A stretch of 17,637 bases of DNA from Prolixibacteraceae bacterium. GTDB lineage: Bacteria; Bacteroidota; Bacteroidia; Bacteroidales; Prolixibacteraceae. The stretch is taken from positions 1 through 17,637 of the forward strand of contig DPRM01000124.1 of NCBI GenBank assembly GCA_003537645.1. The letters are read 5' to 3'. Positions 8,727 through 15,336 of this stretch are shown here, piece after piece. Below the pieces are notes generated by a model. It was not told the origin of the DNA. It was given only the letters and a program-made list of their open reading frames with translations, and made no database searches. The stretch's first letter is position 1. Each line of letters starts with the position of its first letter. The translations under genes and the position numbers were made by a program.

Positions 8727-9122
8727 TTATAAATGAACACCGGATACATAAACCCATTTCCCGTTTTCGCGCTCAAAGAGTGATCGTTCGTGTATTTGTT
8801 GAATCTGTCCGGCCTCCAGATACATTGCACGAAACTCGACATAACCAATGTCGTCGGTTTCTTCTCCTTTCCGGGTATTCAGAATTACCAAACCCATCCA
8901 TTGAACCGATTCGGCCCATTTTTTAATTTGTTTTGACTCTTTTACCCGACGGGTTTTAGAATGTTGGCTGCTCATCAGGTAATCGGCATTGGCCATTGTG
9001 AAAGCCACATAGCGCGACTTCATGAGTTCGAGTGGGGTTGCCGCCTCTTTCTTCCTGCCGATAATCATTCCGCAGCAATCAGGGTAGGATAGGGTTGAAC
9101 CGCAGGGACATAGTTTTGCCAT
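8727..9122 (-). CDS. ychJ: YchJ family protein (SEC-C zinc motif plus NTF2-like domain)
   Basis: A 131-residue cytoplasmic protein. It opens with a SEC-C type zinc motif, CPCGSTLSYPDCCG, with Cys5, Cys7, Cys16 and Cys17 as ligands. The YchJ core follows: TPLELMKSRYVAF, then VEFRAMY and an ERSLFEREN-KWVYVSG ending typical of its NTF2-like fold. E. coli YchJ is longer and has a second SEC-C at the C-terminus; that is absent here, as in many relatives. The cellular role of the family is not known. It starts 10 nt after the DUF2293 gene stop, so the two are probably one transcript. Confidence 0.9.
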   Translation of the reverse strand: MAKLCPCGSTLSYPDCCGMIIGRKKEAATPLELMKSRYVAFTMANADYLMSSQHSKTRRVKESKQIKKWAESVQWMGLVILNTRKGEETDDIGYVEFRAMYLEAGQIQQIHERSLFERENGKWVYVSGVHL

Positions 9123-9132
9123 GATTAATAGT

Positions 9133-9807
9133 TCAAAATTTGTTCAATGCTTTCTGTAAAGGGCAATCAGCGGGAATAATTTTGCCTTCGCGGTAATTGG
9201 CAAGCAGTGTAACCGACTGTTGGGCAAGCTCTCTTCTAACAGCTCGCCGTTCGCCTTTAATCCGCGCTATTTTTAAGTGGTCATAAACTGTGGTTTGATG
9301 GCGCATCCACGCTATTATCGCGTGAGCAGCTCTTTCTTCAATCGGAATCATTTGTGTACGGGCAACAGTGCCACTTCCAACCGGAATTGCATGAACAGTA
9401 ACCGCCCGCGCAAGTTTTTTCTCGATGTCTTTATAATTGTCGCTGAAATTGAGATAAGCTTCTACCGCCCCGCAGAATTCCGTCTCGTATTGCTCTTGTT
9501 TCTTTTCGCGCCGGTTAAGATCAGTTACCCGCTTCTTTTTATATTCATCGGTTAAGCGAACCAACAAAACTTCTTCCTGTGCCTGAAGAATGGTCGCCGA
9601 AGGTGCCCAGATACCAAGTGAGATGGTTCGTCTTCCTTTTTTGATTTCGACCCTCCAAAACTTTTTCAGCGAAGTAACCTTTCGGGTAATTCCGGCATCT
9701 CCTGCCGGCAAAAATGACCAATCAGCCGGAGGAACCAGCGATTCTCCTTTTTCTCCGAGTAACCGGCCATTATTCCCGGGTTTCACGATACGAACATCCT
9801 GCTCCAT
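9133..9807 (-). CDS. DUF2293 domain-containing protein
   Basis: A 224-residue, basic, soluble protein of unknown function. The C-terminal part (about residues 110-205) carries the pattern I associate with DUF2293: AVEAYLNFS, HAIPVGSGTVARTQMIPIEE, AIIAWMRHQTTVYD and ERRAVRRELAQQS. The central stretch at about 80-105 is rich in Lys, Arg, Glu and Gln and probably helical. No signal peptide or membrane segment is visible. The many basic residues suggest nucleic-acid or ribosome contact, but that is a guess. It lies immediately upstream of the ychJ-like gene with a 10-nt gap. The gene stops with TGA, which shows that TGA is a normal stop in this genome. Confidence 0.75.
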   Translation of the reverse strand: MEQDVRIVKPGNNGRLLGEKGESLVPPADWSFLPAGDAGITRKVTSLKKFWRVEIKKGRRTISLGIWAPSATILQAQEEVLLVRLTDEYKKKRVTDLNRREKKQEQYETEFCGAVEAYLNFSDNYKDIEKKLARAVTVHAIPVGSGTVARTQMIPIEERAAHAIIAWMRHQTTVYDHLKIARIKGERRAVRRELAQQSVTLLANYREGKIIPADCPLQKALNKF

Positions 9808-9905
9808 AATCTGCTTTTTTCAGCTTGCAAAAGTAGCGCATTGTCCGGTAAAAATTGCGGGCTTGATTCTGCTAAGTAATGAGTTGAATTTATTGTCGTA
9901 TTTAT

Positions 9906-9994
9906 TTACTCTCCCCCGGATCATCTGCGATGATTTTCCCCCTCTCTTTTTGAGAAAGGGGAAACGTCCGTTTACGGACGTTGGGGGTGAGTAA
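9906..9994 (-). repeat. Cloverleaf-like intergenic repeat, full copy (copy 3)
   Basis: Outer arms 9906-9917 and 9983-9994 pair at 11 of 12 positions. Three hairpins lie inside: ATCATC/GATGAT (9920-9934), an imperfect CCCC-TCTC/GAGA-GGGG hairpin (about 9938-9961) and AACGTCCG/CGGACGTT (9963-9982, 8 bp perfect). Read on the minus strand it aligns with copy 2 at 3665-3750, sharing ATCGCAGAT and the ACTCACCCC end. It sits about 100 nt upstream of the DUF2293 start. Confidence 0.8.
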
Positions 9995-10259
9995 GCAAAA
10001 GTAATGCGACATTATTTCAACCCTTTTACTTAATATGTAAATCGAAGTTTGCTGCTATGCAATTTCAGAAATGAGGAGCTTATAGGAGCTTGTTGAGGGA
10101 AATTGGATTCTAAAACTTAAAAAGAGCAAAGTAGGTACCTTAAATCTTTGGAAATATTTGATTTATGGTGTTGTGTTTTAATTTATGATAGTTTAAATTA
10201 GCTTGCATTTATTACAATAACTGTCAGCTGAAAATGTCATTGTCTTAAATATACATATT
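9995..10259. other. AT-rich intergenic stretch without a recognisable gene
   Basis: It lies between the cloverleaf repeat and the pRiA4b ORF-3-like gene. The only regularity seen is a short direct repeat, AGGAGCTT, at 10074-10081 and 10084-10091. It presumably holds the promoter of the downstream gene, but no exact TAnnTTTG box was found. Confidence 0.4.
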
Positions 10260-10820
10260 ATGGCTTACCAATTTAAAATTCAGCTAAAGAAAGTGACCAA
10301 ACCACCGGTCTGGCGACAAGTCGTTGTTCCTGAAGATCTTAGTTTTCACAAGTTTCACATACTGATACAAATTGTTTTTGGGTGGGAAAATTCTCACCTG
10401 TATCAATTCTGCCCAACAGGTTATGGCTCGAAACCTACTATCGCAATTCCTTTCGATGATGACTGGGAAAAACCTGACATGAATGCATCGAAGATTAAAC
10501 TGACACAGATATTTACTGCCGAAAAACAGACATTTACCTATATCTATGATTTTGGTGATGATTGGATACACCGAATTACACTTGAGAAAATCCTTCCGGA
10601 TATGATAAAACATCCATTTTGCATGGCTGGGAAAGGTACTTGTCCACCCGAAGATTGTGGCGGTCCGTGGGGCTACGAAAATCTGAAAATGATTTTGGCC
10701 GACCCAAAGCACGAAGAGCATTATGAAATGAGGGAATGGTTGGGTTTGGAGGAAGACGAAGAATGGGGTGCCGCCTGGTTTGATTTGGATGAGGTAAACG
10801 AAATGCTGGAAGAGTTTTGA
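10260..10820 (+). CDS. Plasmid pRiA4b ORF-3 family protein
   Basis: A 186-residue acidic protein covered by the pRiA4b ORF-3-like domain (IS1096 passenger/TnpR-like family). Family blocks seen are KPPVWRQVVVPEDLSFHKFH near residues 15-34, GWENSHLYQF, FTYIYDFGDDWIHRI, and the Cys/Gly-rich GKGTCPPEDCGGPWGYEN. The C-terminus is strongly acidic (EEDEEWG, LDEVNEMLEEF). Relatives occur as passenger genes of insertion elements and plasmids and also as isolated chromosomal genes; the biochemical role is unproven. No transposase or terminal repeat is visible around it, so it appears to be a lone copy. It stops with TGA 60 nt before the ROK gene. Confidence 0.85.
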   Translation: MAYQFKIQLKKVTKPPVWRQVVVPEDLSFHKFHILIQIVFGWENSHLYQFCPTGYGSKPTIAIPFDDDWEKPDMNASKIKLTQIFTAEKQTFTYIYDFGDDWIHRITLEKILPDMIKHPFCMAGKGTCPPEDCGGPWGYENLKMILADPKHEEHYEMREWLGLEEDEEWGAAWFDLDEVNEMLEEF

Positions 10821-10880
10821 GTAAAAGATAGCAGTCGATTGCGATATTTTTCATGCTTATGTCACTAAAACTATACCCCA

Positions 10881-11822
10881 ATGGCATTTATCTGACTTGA
10901 TTTAGGTGCTACAAAAGTTAATTCCGCATTGTTTTCAGACGATGGAGAAATTCTGACCACCAACAGAACGCTGATTCGGGATAAAGCGGGATTCGAAGTT
11001 GGATTGGTCATTAACGATCACATCAACTTACTTATTCATGAAGCTGAAAAGCAATACAATCCAGTTTATGCTTTGGGTGTTTCGGTGCCGGGTATTTATT
11101 ATTCGCAATCAGGTAGAGTTTGGGCACCCAATATTGCCGGGTGGAGCGACTATCCTCTGCTGGAAGAACTGGAAACTTTGCTCCACAACAGGCAAATAAA
11201 AATCAGGATCGACAGCGACCGGGCTTGCTATATTCTGGGCGAAGTTTGGAAAGGAAATGCCAAAGGTTGCCGTAACGCCATTTTTATGGCTGTTGGCACC
11301 GGCATTGGTGCAGGAATATTAATTGACGGGCAGATTCTTCGGGGCGCGAACGATATTGCCGGATGTACCGGCTGGCTTGCCCTTGATCGCCCTTATCATG
11401 AAAAATACAATCCCTGCGGATGCTTCGAATACTACGCCTCGGGTAGCGGATTGGTACGTTTTGCCGGTGAATTGCTTTCCCAAAGCAGCGATTATAACGG
11501 AATCTTCAGAAACGAAATGGAGCTAAGCGCAAATAATTTAATCAGTCAGTACGAAACAGGCGATACAATCGCTGTAGCTGTTATTAACCGCGCCATTGAA
11601 TACTGGGGAATGGCTGTTGCCAATCTGGTCAGTCTTTTTAATCCTGAAAAGATTATTTTGGGCGGTGGAGTTTTTGGCGAGGCAGCCCGGTTTCTGGATC
11701 AGATTTATCAGGAAGCACAAAAATGGGCACAACCAATCGGATTTCAGAAATTTACGCTCGAAGTGTCGTCAATTGGCAGCAAAGCGGGAATGTATGGCGC
11801 TGGTTATCTGGCGATCAGGTAA
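10881..11822 (+). CDS. ROK family sugar kinase, interrupted by in-frame TGA at codon 5
   Basis: Reading from ATG 10881 gives MAFI, then TGA (10893-10895), then LDLGATKVNSALF, the ROK phosphate-binding motif DxGxT, and the same frame runs open to TAA at 11822. A GGA-to-TGA change (Gly in the usual IGLDLG) explains it. Restarting at TTG 10929 would lose the motif. The rest looks intact: ENDA-like IDSDRACYILGEVW with the catalytic Asp, VGTGIGAGILIDGQILRGAND, and EKYNPCGCFEYYASG, a reduced form of the ROK zinc motif with fewer cysteines; the usual GEIGH is GCTGW, so the metal site may be changed or absent. ROK kinases phosphorylate hexoses or amino sugars. It is first in an operon with an MFS permease and a SIS protein. 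It may be a recent pseudogene, a sequencing error, or depend on readthrough. Confidence 0.85.
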
Positions 11823-11845
11823 ATTAACAAGAGATAATTAAAGAC

Positions 11846-13015
11846 ATGCACAACAAAAATCTTCTTTTTCTGGCTGCGAGTGTGGCCATGTTGTTGTTCG
11901 GGATAGCCTGCGTTGCAATCGGAACCATCAACGAATATCTTACCAGTTCCTTTTCGGTTGATAAAATCTTTATCGGAATTTTAGCTTCGGTGTTTGCCGC
12001 CGGAGCACTGCTTGGATCTGTCTCGTTTGGCCCGGTGGCCGATCGTTTTGGCTACAAAATTATCATGATTGTAAGCCTGTTGTTTTTATTTACAGCATTC
12101 GAAGTGATTGGCCGTACCGACCAGCTGATCGTTATTCAGGCAATGATTTTTCTTCTGGGTTTGGGCGGGGGAATTATCAACGGAGCCACCAGTGCTTTGG
12201 TGGCCGACCTGTTTACCGAAAAGAAAGGAGCTTACCTTAGTTTTCTGGGAGTTTTCTGGGGAATTGGCGCTTTGAGCCTTCCTCTGGTAACTTCGGTGCT
12301 GCTGAAAAATGATATGAGCTACTCGTCTATTTTGTCTGTCATCGGATTGATGGCGATTGTTCCACTAACCTTATTTTTAATTCTGAAATGTCCTGAACCA
12401 AAGAATTCAGGAGGAATTCCGTACAAAAAATACCTTCAGATGCTGAAAAATCCGACTATTCTGCTAATCGGATTTTTCCTGTTCTTTCAAAGCGGTTTCG
12501 AAACGCTGACAACCACCTGGACGCCCCGGTATTTTCTGGAAGTGTATTCTGTCAACACTCAAAACGCGCTGATTTCACTTACCGTTATGAGCATCAGCCT
12601 GACTGTTTCACGATTGTTGCTGGGCATTGCGCTAAAAACGATTGTGGCCTACAAAGTGCTTTTGACCGGTTTGCTGATTACATTTTCAGGCTTGCTGATG
12701 ATGAAATTCGGAACATCATATTCCATAGGAATGGTAGGAATTGCCATGCTTGGGTTTGGTGCCGCAGCTGCTTTTCCGGTGATGCTCGGTTATGTCGGAA
12801 CCATGTTTCCTGATATTTCAGGAGCAGCTTTTAGTTTGGTGCTTGTAATGGCGCTTACCGGAAACATGTTACTGAATGCGCTTGGTGGAATCGTTTTCGA
12901 AACATACAAGGTAGCCAGTTTTTCGCTTTACATGATGGCGATCATCCTGATCATGTTAATCCTCCTGTATTTTATTATCCTGAAACTGAAGCAACAAAAT
13001 ATTCTAAAAAACTAA
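11846..13015 (+). CDS. MFS transporter (fucose permease-like/FHS type)
   Basis: A 389-residue permease with about 12 hydrophobic segments. The first half has GPVADRFGYKIIMI, a motif-A loop between helices 2 and 3, and a glycine-rich segment, LGLGGGIINGATSALVADLF, reminiscent of the fucose:proton symporter (FHS) group. The second half begins after KCPEPKNSGG at about residue 185. It lies 23 nt after the ROK kinase and 11 nt before the SIS gene, which argues strongly for one operon in which this protein imports the sugar that the other two process. It is unlike the permease at 156-1409 in signatures and is probably not a recent duplicate. Substrate unknown. Confidence 0.88.
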   Translation: MHNKNLLFLAASVAMLLFGIACVAIGTINEYLTSSFSVDKIFIGILASVFAAGALLGSVSFGPVADRFGYKIIMIVSLLFLFTAFEVIGRTDQLIVIQAMIFLLGLGGGIINGATSALVADLFTEKKGAYLSFLGVFWGIGALSLPLVTSVLLKNDMSYSSILSVIGLMAIVPLTLFLILKCPEPKNSGGIPYKKYLQMLKNPTILLIGFFLFFQSGFETLTTTWTPRYFLEVYSVNTQNALISLTVMSISLTVSRLLLGIALKTIVAYKVLLTGLLITFSGLLMMKFGTSYSIGMVGIAMLGFGAAAAFPVMLGYVGTMFPDISGAAFSLVLVMALTGNMLLNALGGIVFETYKVASFSLYMMAIILIMLILLYFIILKLKQQNILKN

Positions 13016-13026
13016 AACACAGAACT

Positions 13027-13788
13027 ATGTTAGCAAAACAATGGTTGAACAATGCACGTGGAATCATGGATAAAATTGAATCCACACAAATGGAGAATAT
13101 ACAGAAAGCGGCTGAGATAATGGCCGACACCATCGAAAAGGAGCGTTGGGTGCATACTTTCGGCTGTGGACATGCGACTTTGCCTATCGAAGAAATGTAT
13201 CCGCGAATTGGTGGTTTTGTGGGTTTTCACCCGATGTGCGAGCTGCCACTTACCTTTTTTACCAATATTATGGGCGGTATGAGTGTGCATAATTTTATTT
13301 TTCTGGAAAGGGTGGAAGGCTACGGAACTGAAATAATGAAAGGATACACGTTTCACAAAGACGATTGTTTCTGGCTTTTTTCGCACACCGGTATCAATGC
13401 CGTAAACATTGATATTGCACTGAAAGTAAAGGAAATGGGGAATAAGCTGATCGTTTTTGGATCGGCTGGCGAAGCAGAAGGTAAAAAGTCGAGACATTCA
13501 AGTGAGAAAAATATTTTCGAAATTGCCGATGTGGTGGTTGACACCTGCGTTCCGATTCAGGATGCCAGCGTTCCGTTGAAAAACCATGTCGATAAAATTG
13601 GCCCGGTTTCAACGATGGGATTTATCACCGCAGTTTGGATGACAGTAACTACGGTGGCCGAAATACTGGCAGAGCGCGGCGTAAAACTTTACATTCATCC
13701 GTCGCACAATGTGCCGGGCGATACCACCGCCAAAGATCGGTTAACCGAATGTCTCGATGTTTATAAAAAACGGATTGCCGGAGTTTGA
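13027..13788 (+). CDS. SIS domain sugar-phosphate-binding protein (UPF0309-like)
   Basis: A 253-residue cytoplasmic protein with a single SIS (sugar isomerase) domain and a helical N-terminal cap (residues 1-35). SIS-type blocks are VHTFGCGHATLPIEEMYPR, LFSHTGINAVNIDIALKVKE (a variant of the phosphate-binding SxSG loop, here S-H-T-G) and KLIVFGSAGE. The C-terminal part, VDKIGPVSTMGFITAVW and PSHNVPGD, resembles the UPF0309 group of predicted sugar isomerases/deaminases. Directly behind a ROK kinase and an MFS permease, it likely acts on the phosphorylated sugar, as in amino-sugar or ketose catabolism. The exact reaction is not deducible. It stops with TGA. Confidence 0.85.
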   Translation: MLAKQWLNNARGIMDKIESTQMENIQKAAEIMADTIEKERWVHTFGCGHATLPIEEMYPRIGGFVGFHPMCELPLTFFTNIMGGMSVHNFIFLERVEGYGTEIMKGYTFHKDDCFWLFSHTGINAVNIDIALKVKEMGNKLIVFGSAGEAEGKKSRHSSEKNIFEIADVVVDTCVPIQDASVPLKNHVDKIGPVSTMGFITAVWMTVTTVAEILAERGVKLYIHPSHNVPGDTTAKDRLTECLDVYKKRIAGV

Positions 13789-13846
13789 ACTGATCACTTC
13801 ATATTCTTGAGGGAATAAAAAGATGCTTGCTTGGTGTTCAAGCTTT

Positions 13847-14212
13847 TTGTCCTCAAGCCGGACTGGCTCTTCCTTTTCCAAACGATGAAAAGGAAGCAAA
13901 AATCTTGTCAAAACGAACCCTCGGCCGGGCGTTTTGACGGCCCTCGCACTCGCTTCGAATAAGACAAACGCAAACTGACAGGACAATTCAACGCACTGCG
14001 ATGGCTTGAACCGCCTAAGGAGAAAAAGCGTTAAAAAAACTGAAGGAGTGGGCGTTAAGAAAATTTTCCTGTTTGACGACCAAAGGGAGGAGTTTGGAAA
14101 TTTTTAGCCAAACGGATTCGGTTTTTAGCTTTTTATCCTTCAGCGGCGGCTCTTTTTGGTTACTTTTTCCAGCTGAAGGGAAAAAGTAACAGCCCGTCCG
14201 GCTGGAGGACAA
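13847..14212. repeat. Intergenic element with 22-bp inverted ends and internal hairpins
   Basis: The ends 13847-13868 and 14191-14212 are inverted repeats matching at 20 of 22 positions. Each is followed directly on its inner side by a perfect hairpin: CTTCCTTTTC/GAAAAGGAAG (13869-13896, 8-nt loop) and GTTACTTTTTCC/GGAAAAAGTAAC (14159-14190, 8-nt loop). A third hairpin, GTCAAAACG/CGTTTTGAC, lies at 13907-13938. A second, direct copy of the end box (AGCTTTTTATCCTTCAGCGG) starts at 14127, before the right hairpin. No convincing gene lies inside; short open frames are by-products. It fills most of the 580-nt gap between the SIS gene and the creatininase gene and looks like a non-autonomous mobile repeat. 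Confidence 0.7.
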
Positions 14213-14315
14213 GGTAAAAGATGGTAAGGTTTCTTTTTATGGTGCTTAAGATCAGAAAGTAAAATCCCCACAACTTTGTCATCTGATCCGTTTGAACTCA
14301 GGTTTTGGTTACAAG

Positions 14316-14355
14316 CAAGCCCGTTGGGCGACTTCGAAGTCGCCCAACGGGCTTG
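14316..14355. terminator. 40-bp perfect palindrome between convergent genes
   Basis: Positions 14316-14335 and 14336-14355 are exact reverse complements with no spacer, centred on TTCGAA. It begins 14 nt past the creatininase stop on the minus strand and can form a very stable hairpin in both directions, so a bidirectional terminator is plausible. No T-tract follows, so it may instead be a REP-like repeat related to the palindrome at 16665-16699. Confidence 0.6.
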
Positions 14356-14368
14356 TTAGAAAGCTGTA

Positions 14369-15130
14369 TTATTCGTAAAAATTTTCGCGGTCGGTTGTTG
14401 CCACATCAAACAAAAATGTCCCGATTTTCTCAGTCAGTAATTTGAAAAAACGTTCGCCTTTTTCAACCGTAGCTTTGGCCGGATTACCAATACCGGTGTC
14501 TTTTGTTACAGCTGTCCAGCGGCGTTCTGCCCATCCCCATCCTTCGTGCATGGCTTTAAACCGGTATTTTTTTGCAGCACCGTCACCTGCTTCCAAAATC
14601 GGCAGCACCCATTCCGGTTTCAGGTAAAGCATCAGACTGGTTTCCACTTCACCGGCATGTTCACCCAGATCTTCAAAAATGGTATTAGCGTCTTTTACTT
14701 TGTACCAGTTTACTTCCGAAAGAAACATTTTCGGGTATTTTAGTCCCAGTTCGCGCAGCATTTGCCTGAAGTCATTTCCGCCATGGCTGTTCAGTATCAC
14801 GAGTTTATAAATTCCCTGCCGGTTCAGTGTTTCTATCACATCGTTCAGGATTGCAAACTGCGTTGAAGGATTCATGTTCATATTAAGCTGAACATCAAAC
14901 TGACCGGTATTTACACCAAACGGGATGGCAGGCAGCACAATCACTTTGCTCCCTTTTTCCCATGCGATGCGGGCCGATTCGGCTGCAATGGCTTCGGCTT
15001 CTACGTTATCAGTCGCGTATGGAAGGTGATAGTTGTGTGCTTCGGTTGCTCCCCAAGGCAATACAACGAGTTGATATTGCTCGTCTTTTACGTTCTTCCA
15101 GTTGGTTTCGGCTAAAATGTAAGGTCTCAT
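14369..15130 (-). CDS. Creatininase family metal-dependent amidohydrolase
   Basis: A 253-residue enzyme of the creatininase fold (creatinine amidohydrolase, FAPy deformylase and MftE belong here), usually a two-metal hydrolase of cyclic or linear amides. Metal-ligand blocks are present: WGATEAHNYHLPYATDN (Glu30, His32, Asp41), LNSHGGND (His116) and GEHAGEVETS (Glu161/Glu163). The family HGPHLP appears here as HNYHLP, a variant beside the metal site. The ATG at 15130 (MRPYILAETNW) was chosen over one 51 nt upstream because the family begins about there and the extra residues show no conserved pattern. The gene is divergent from the Gfo/Idh/MocA gene with a 206-nt gap that may hold shared control. 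Substrate unknown. Confidence 0.85.
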   Translation of the reverse strand: MRPYILAETNWKNVKDEQYQLVVLPWGATEAHNYHLPYATDNVEAEAIAAESARIAWEKGSKVIVLPAIPFGVNTGQFDVQLNMNMNPSTQFAILNDVIETLNRQGIYKLVILNSHGGNDFRQMLRELGLKYPKMFLSEVNWYKVKDANTIFEDLGEHAGEVETSLMLYLKPEWVLPILEAGDGAAKKYRFKAMHEGWGWAERRWTAVTKDTGIGNPAKATVEKGERFFKLLTEKIGTFLFDVATTDRENFYE

Positions 15131-15214
15131 AAATGTTTTTTTTAGTTCCTGAAATATCACTAAATGTCTGAAATTGTGCAATCGAGTGCATGATCAGAAA
15201 AATATCAATAAAAT

Positions 15215-15249
15215 ATTGGCAGATACCAATCTTAAACTTTTTACTTTTG
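15215..15249 (+). promoter_or_regulatory. Candidate Bacteroidota promoter for the Gfo/Idh/MocA gene
   Basis: TACTTTTG at 15242-15249 fits the TAnnTTTG -7 box exactly. ATTG at 15215-15218 is a three-of-four match to the -33 TTTG, 23 nt upstream. Transcription would begin near 15256 and give a leader of about 80 nt before the ATG at 15337. Confidence 0.4.
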
Positions 15250-15336
15250 CCTTGGTTGGTTACCTTTAGGGCAAATTTTTAAGACTTTAAATGTAAAAAT
15301 AATAACCAGATTCGATAACCTAATAACCAAATAATC

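Noticed and set aside
3665..9994. CRISPR array
   Set aside because: The repeats are thousands of bases apart, in both orientations, with no spacers of regular length and no cas genes.
10260..10820. Active insertion sequence carrying the pRiA4b ORF-3-like gene
   Set aside because: No transposase gene, terminal inverted repeats or target duplication were found around it.
10893..10895. TGA as a selenocysteine codon
   Set aside because: The position corresponds to a conserved Gly before DxGxT, not Cys; the family has no redox role there and no obvious SECIS-like hairpin follows.
10859..10900. ATG 10859 as the real ROK start via a frameshift
   Set aside because: That frame gives a short unrelated peptide ending at TGA 10898; the frame from ATG 10881 continues the family pattern with one base change, which is simpler.
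13741..13986. Minus-strand open frame of 81 codons overlapping the SIS gene end
   Set aside because: It overlaps the end of the SIS gene and then reads through the left end and hairpins of the repeat element; no independent support.
14015..14212. Minus-strand open frame of 65 codons in the repeat-rich gap
   Set aside because: It runs through the hairpin and inverted end of the 13847-14212 element; the apparent protein is a translation of the repeat.
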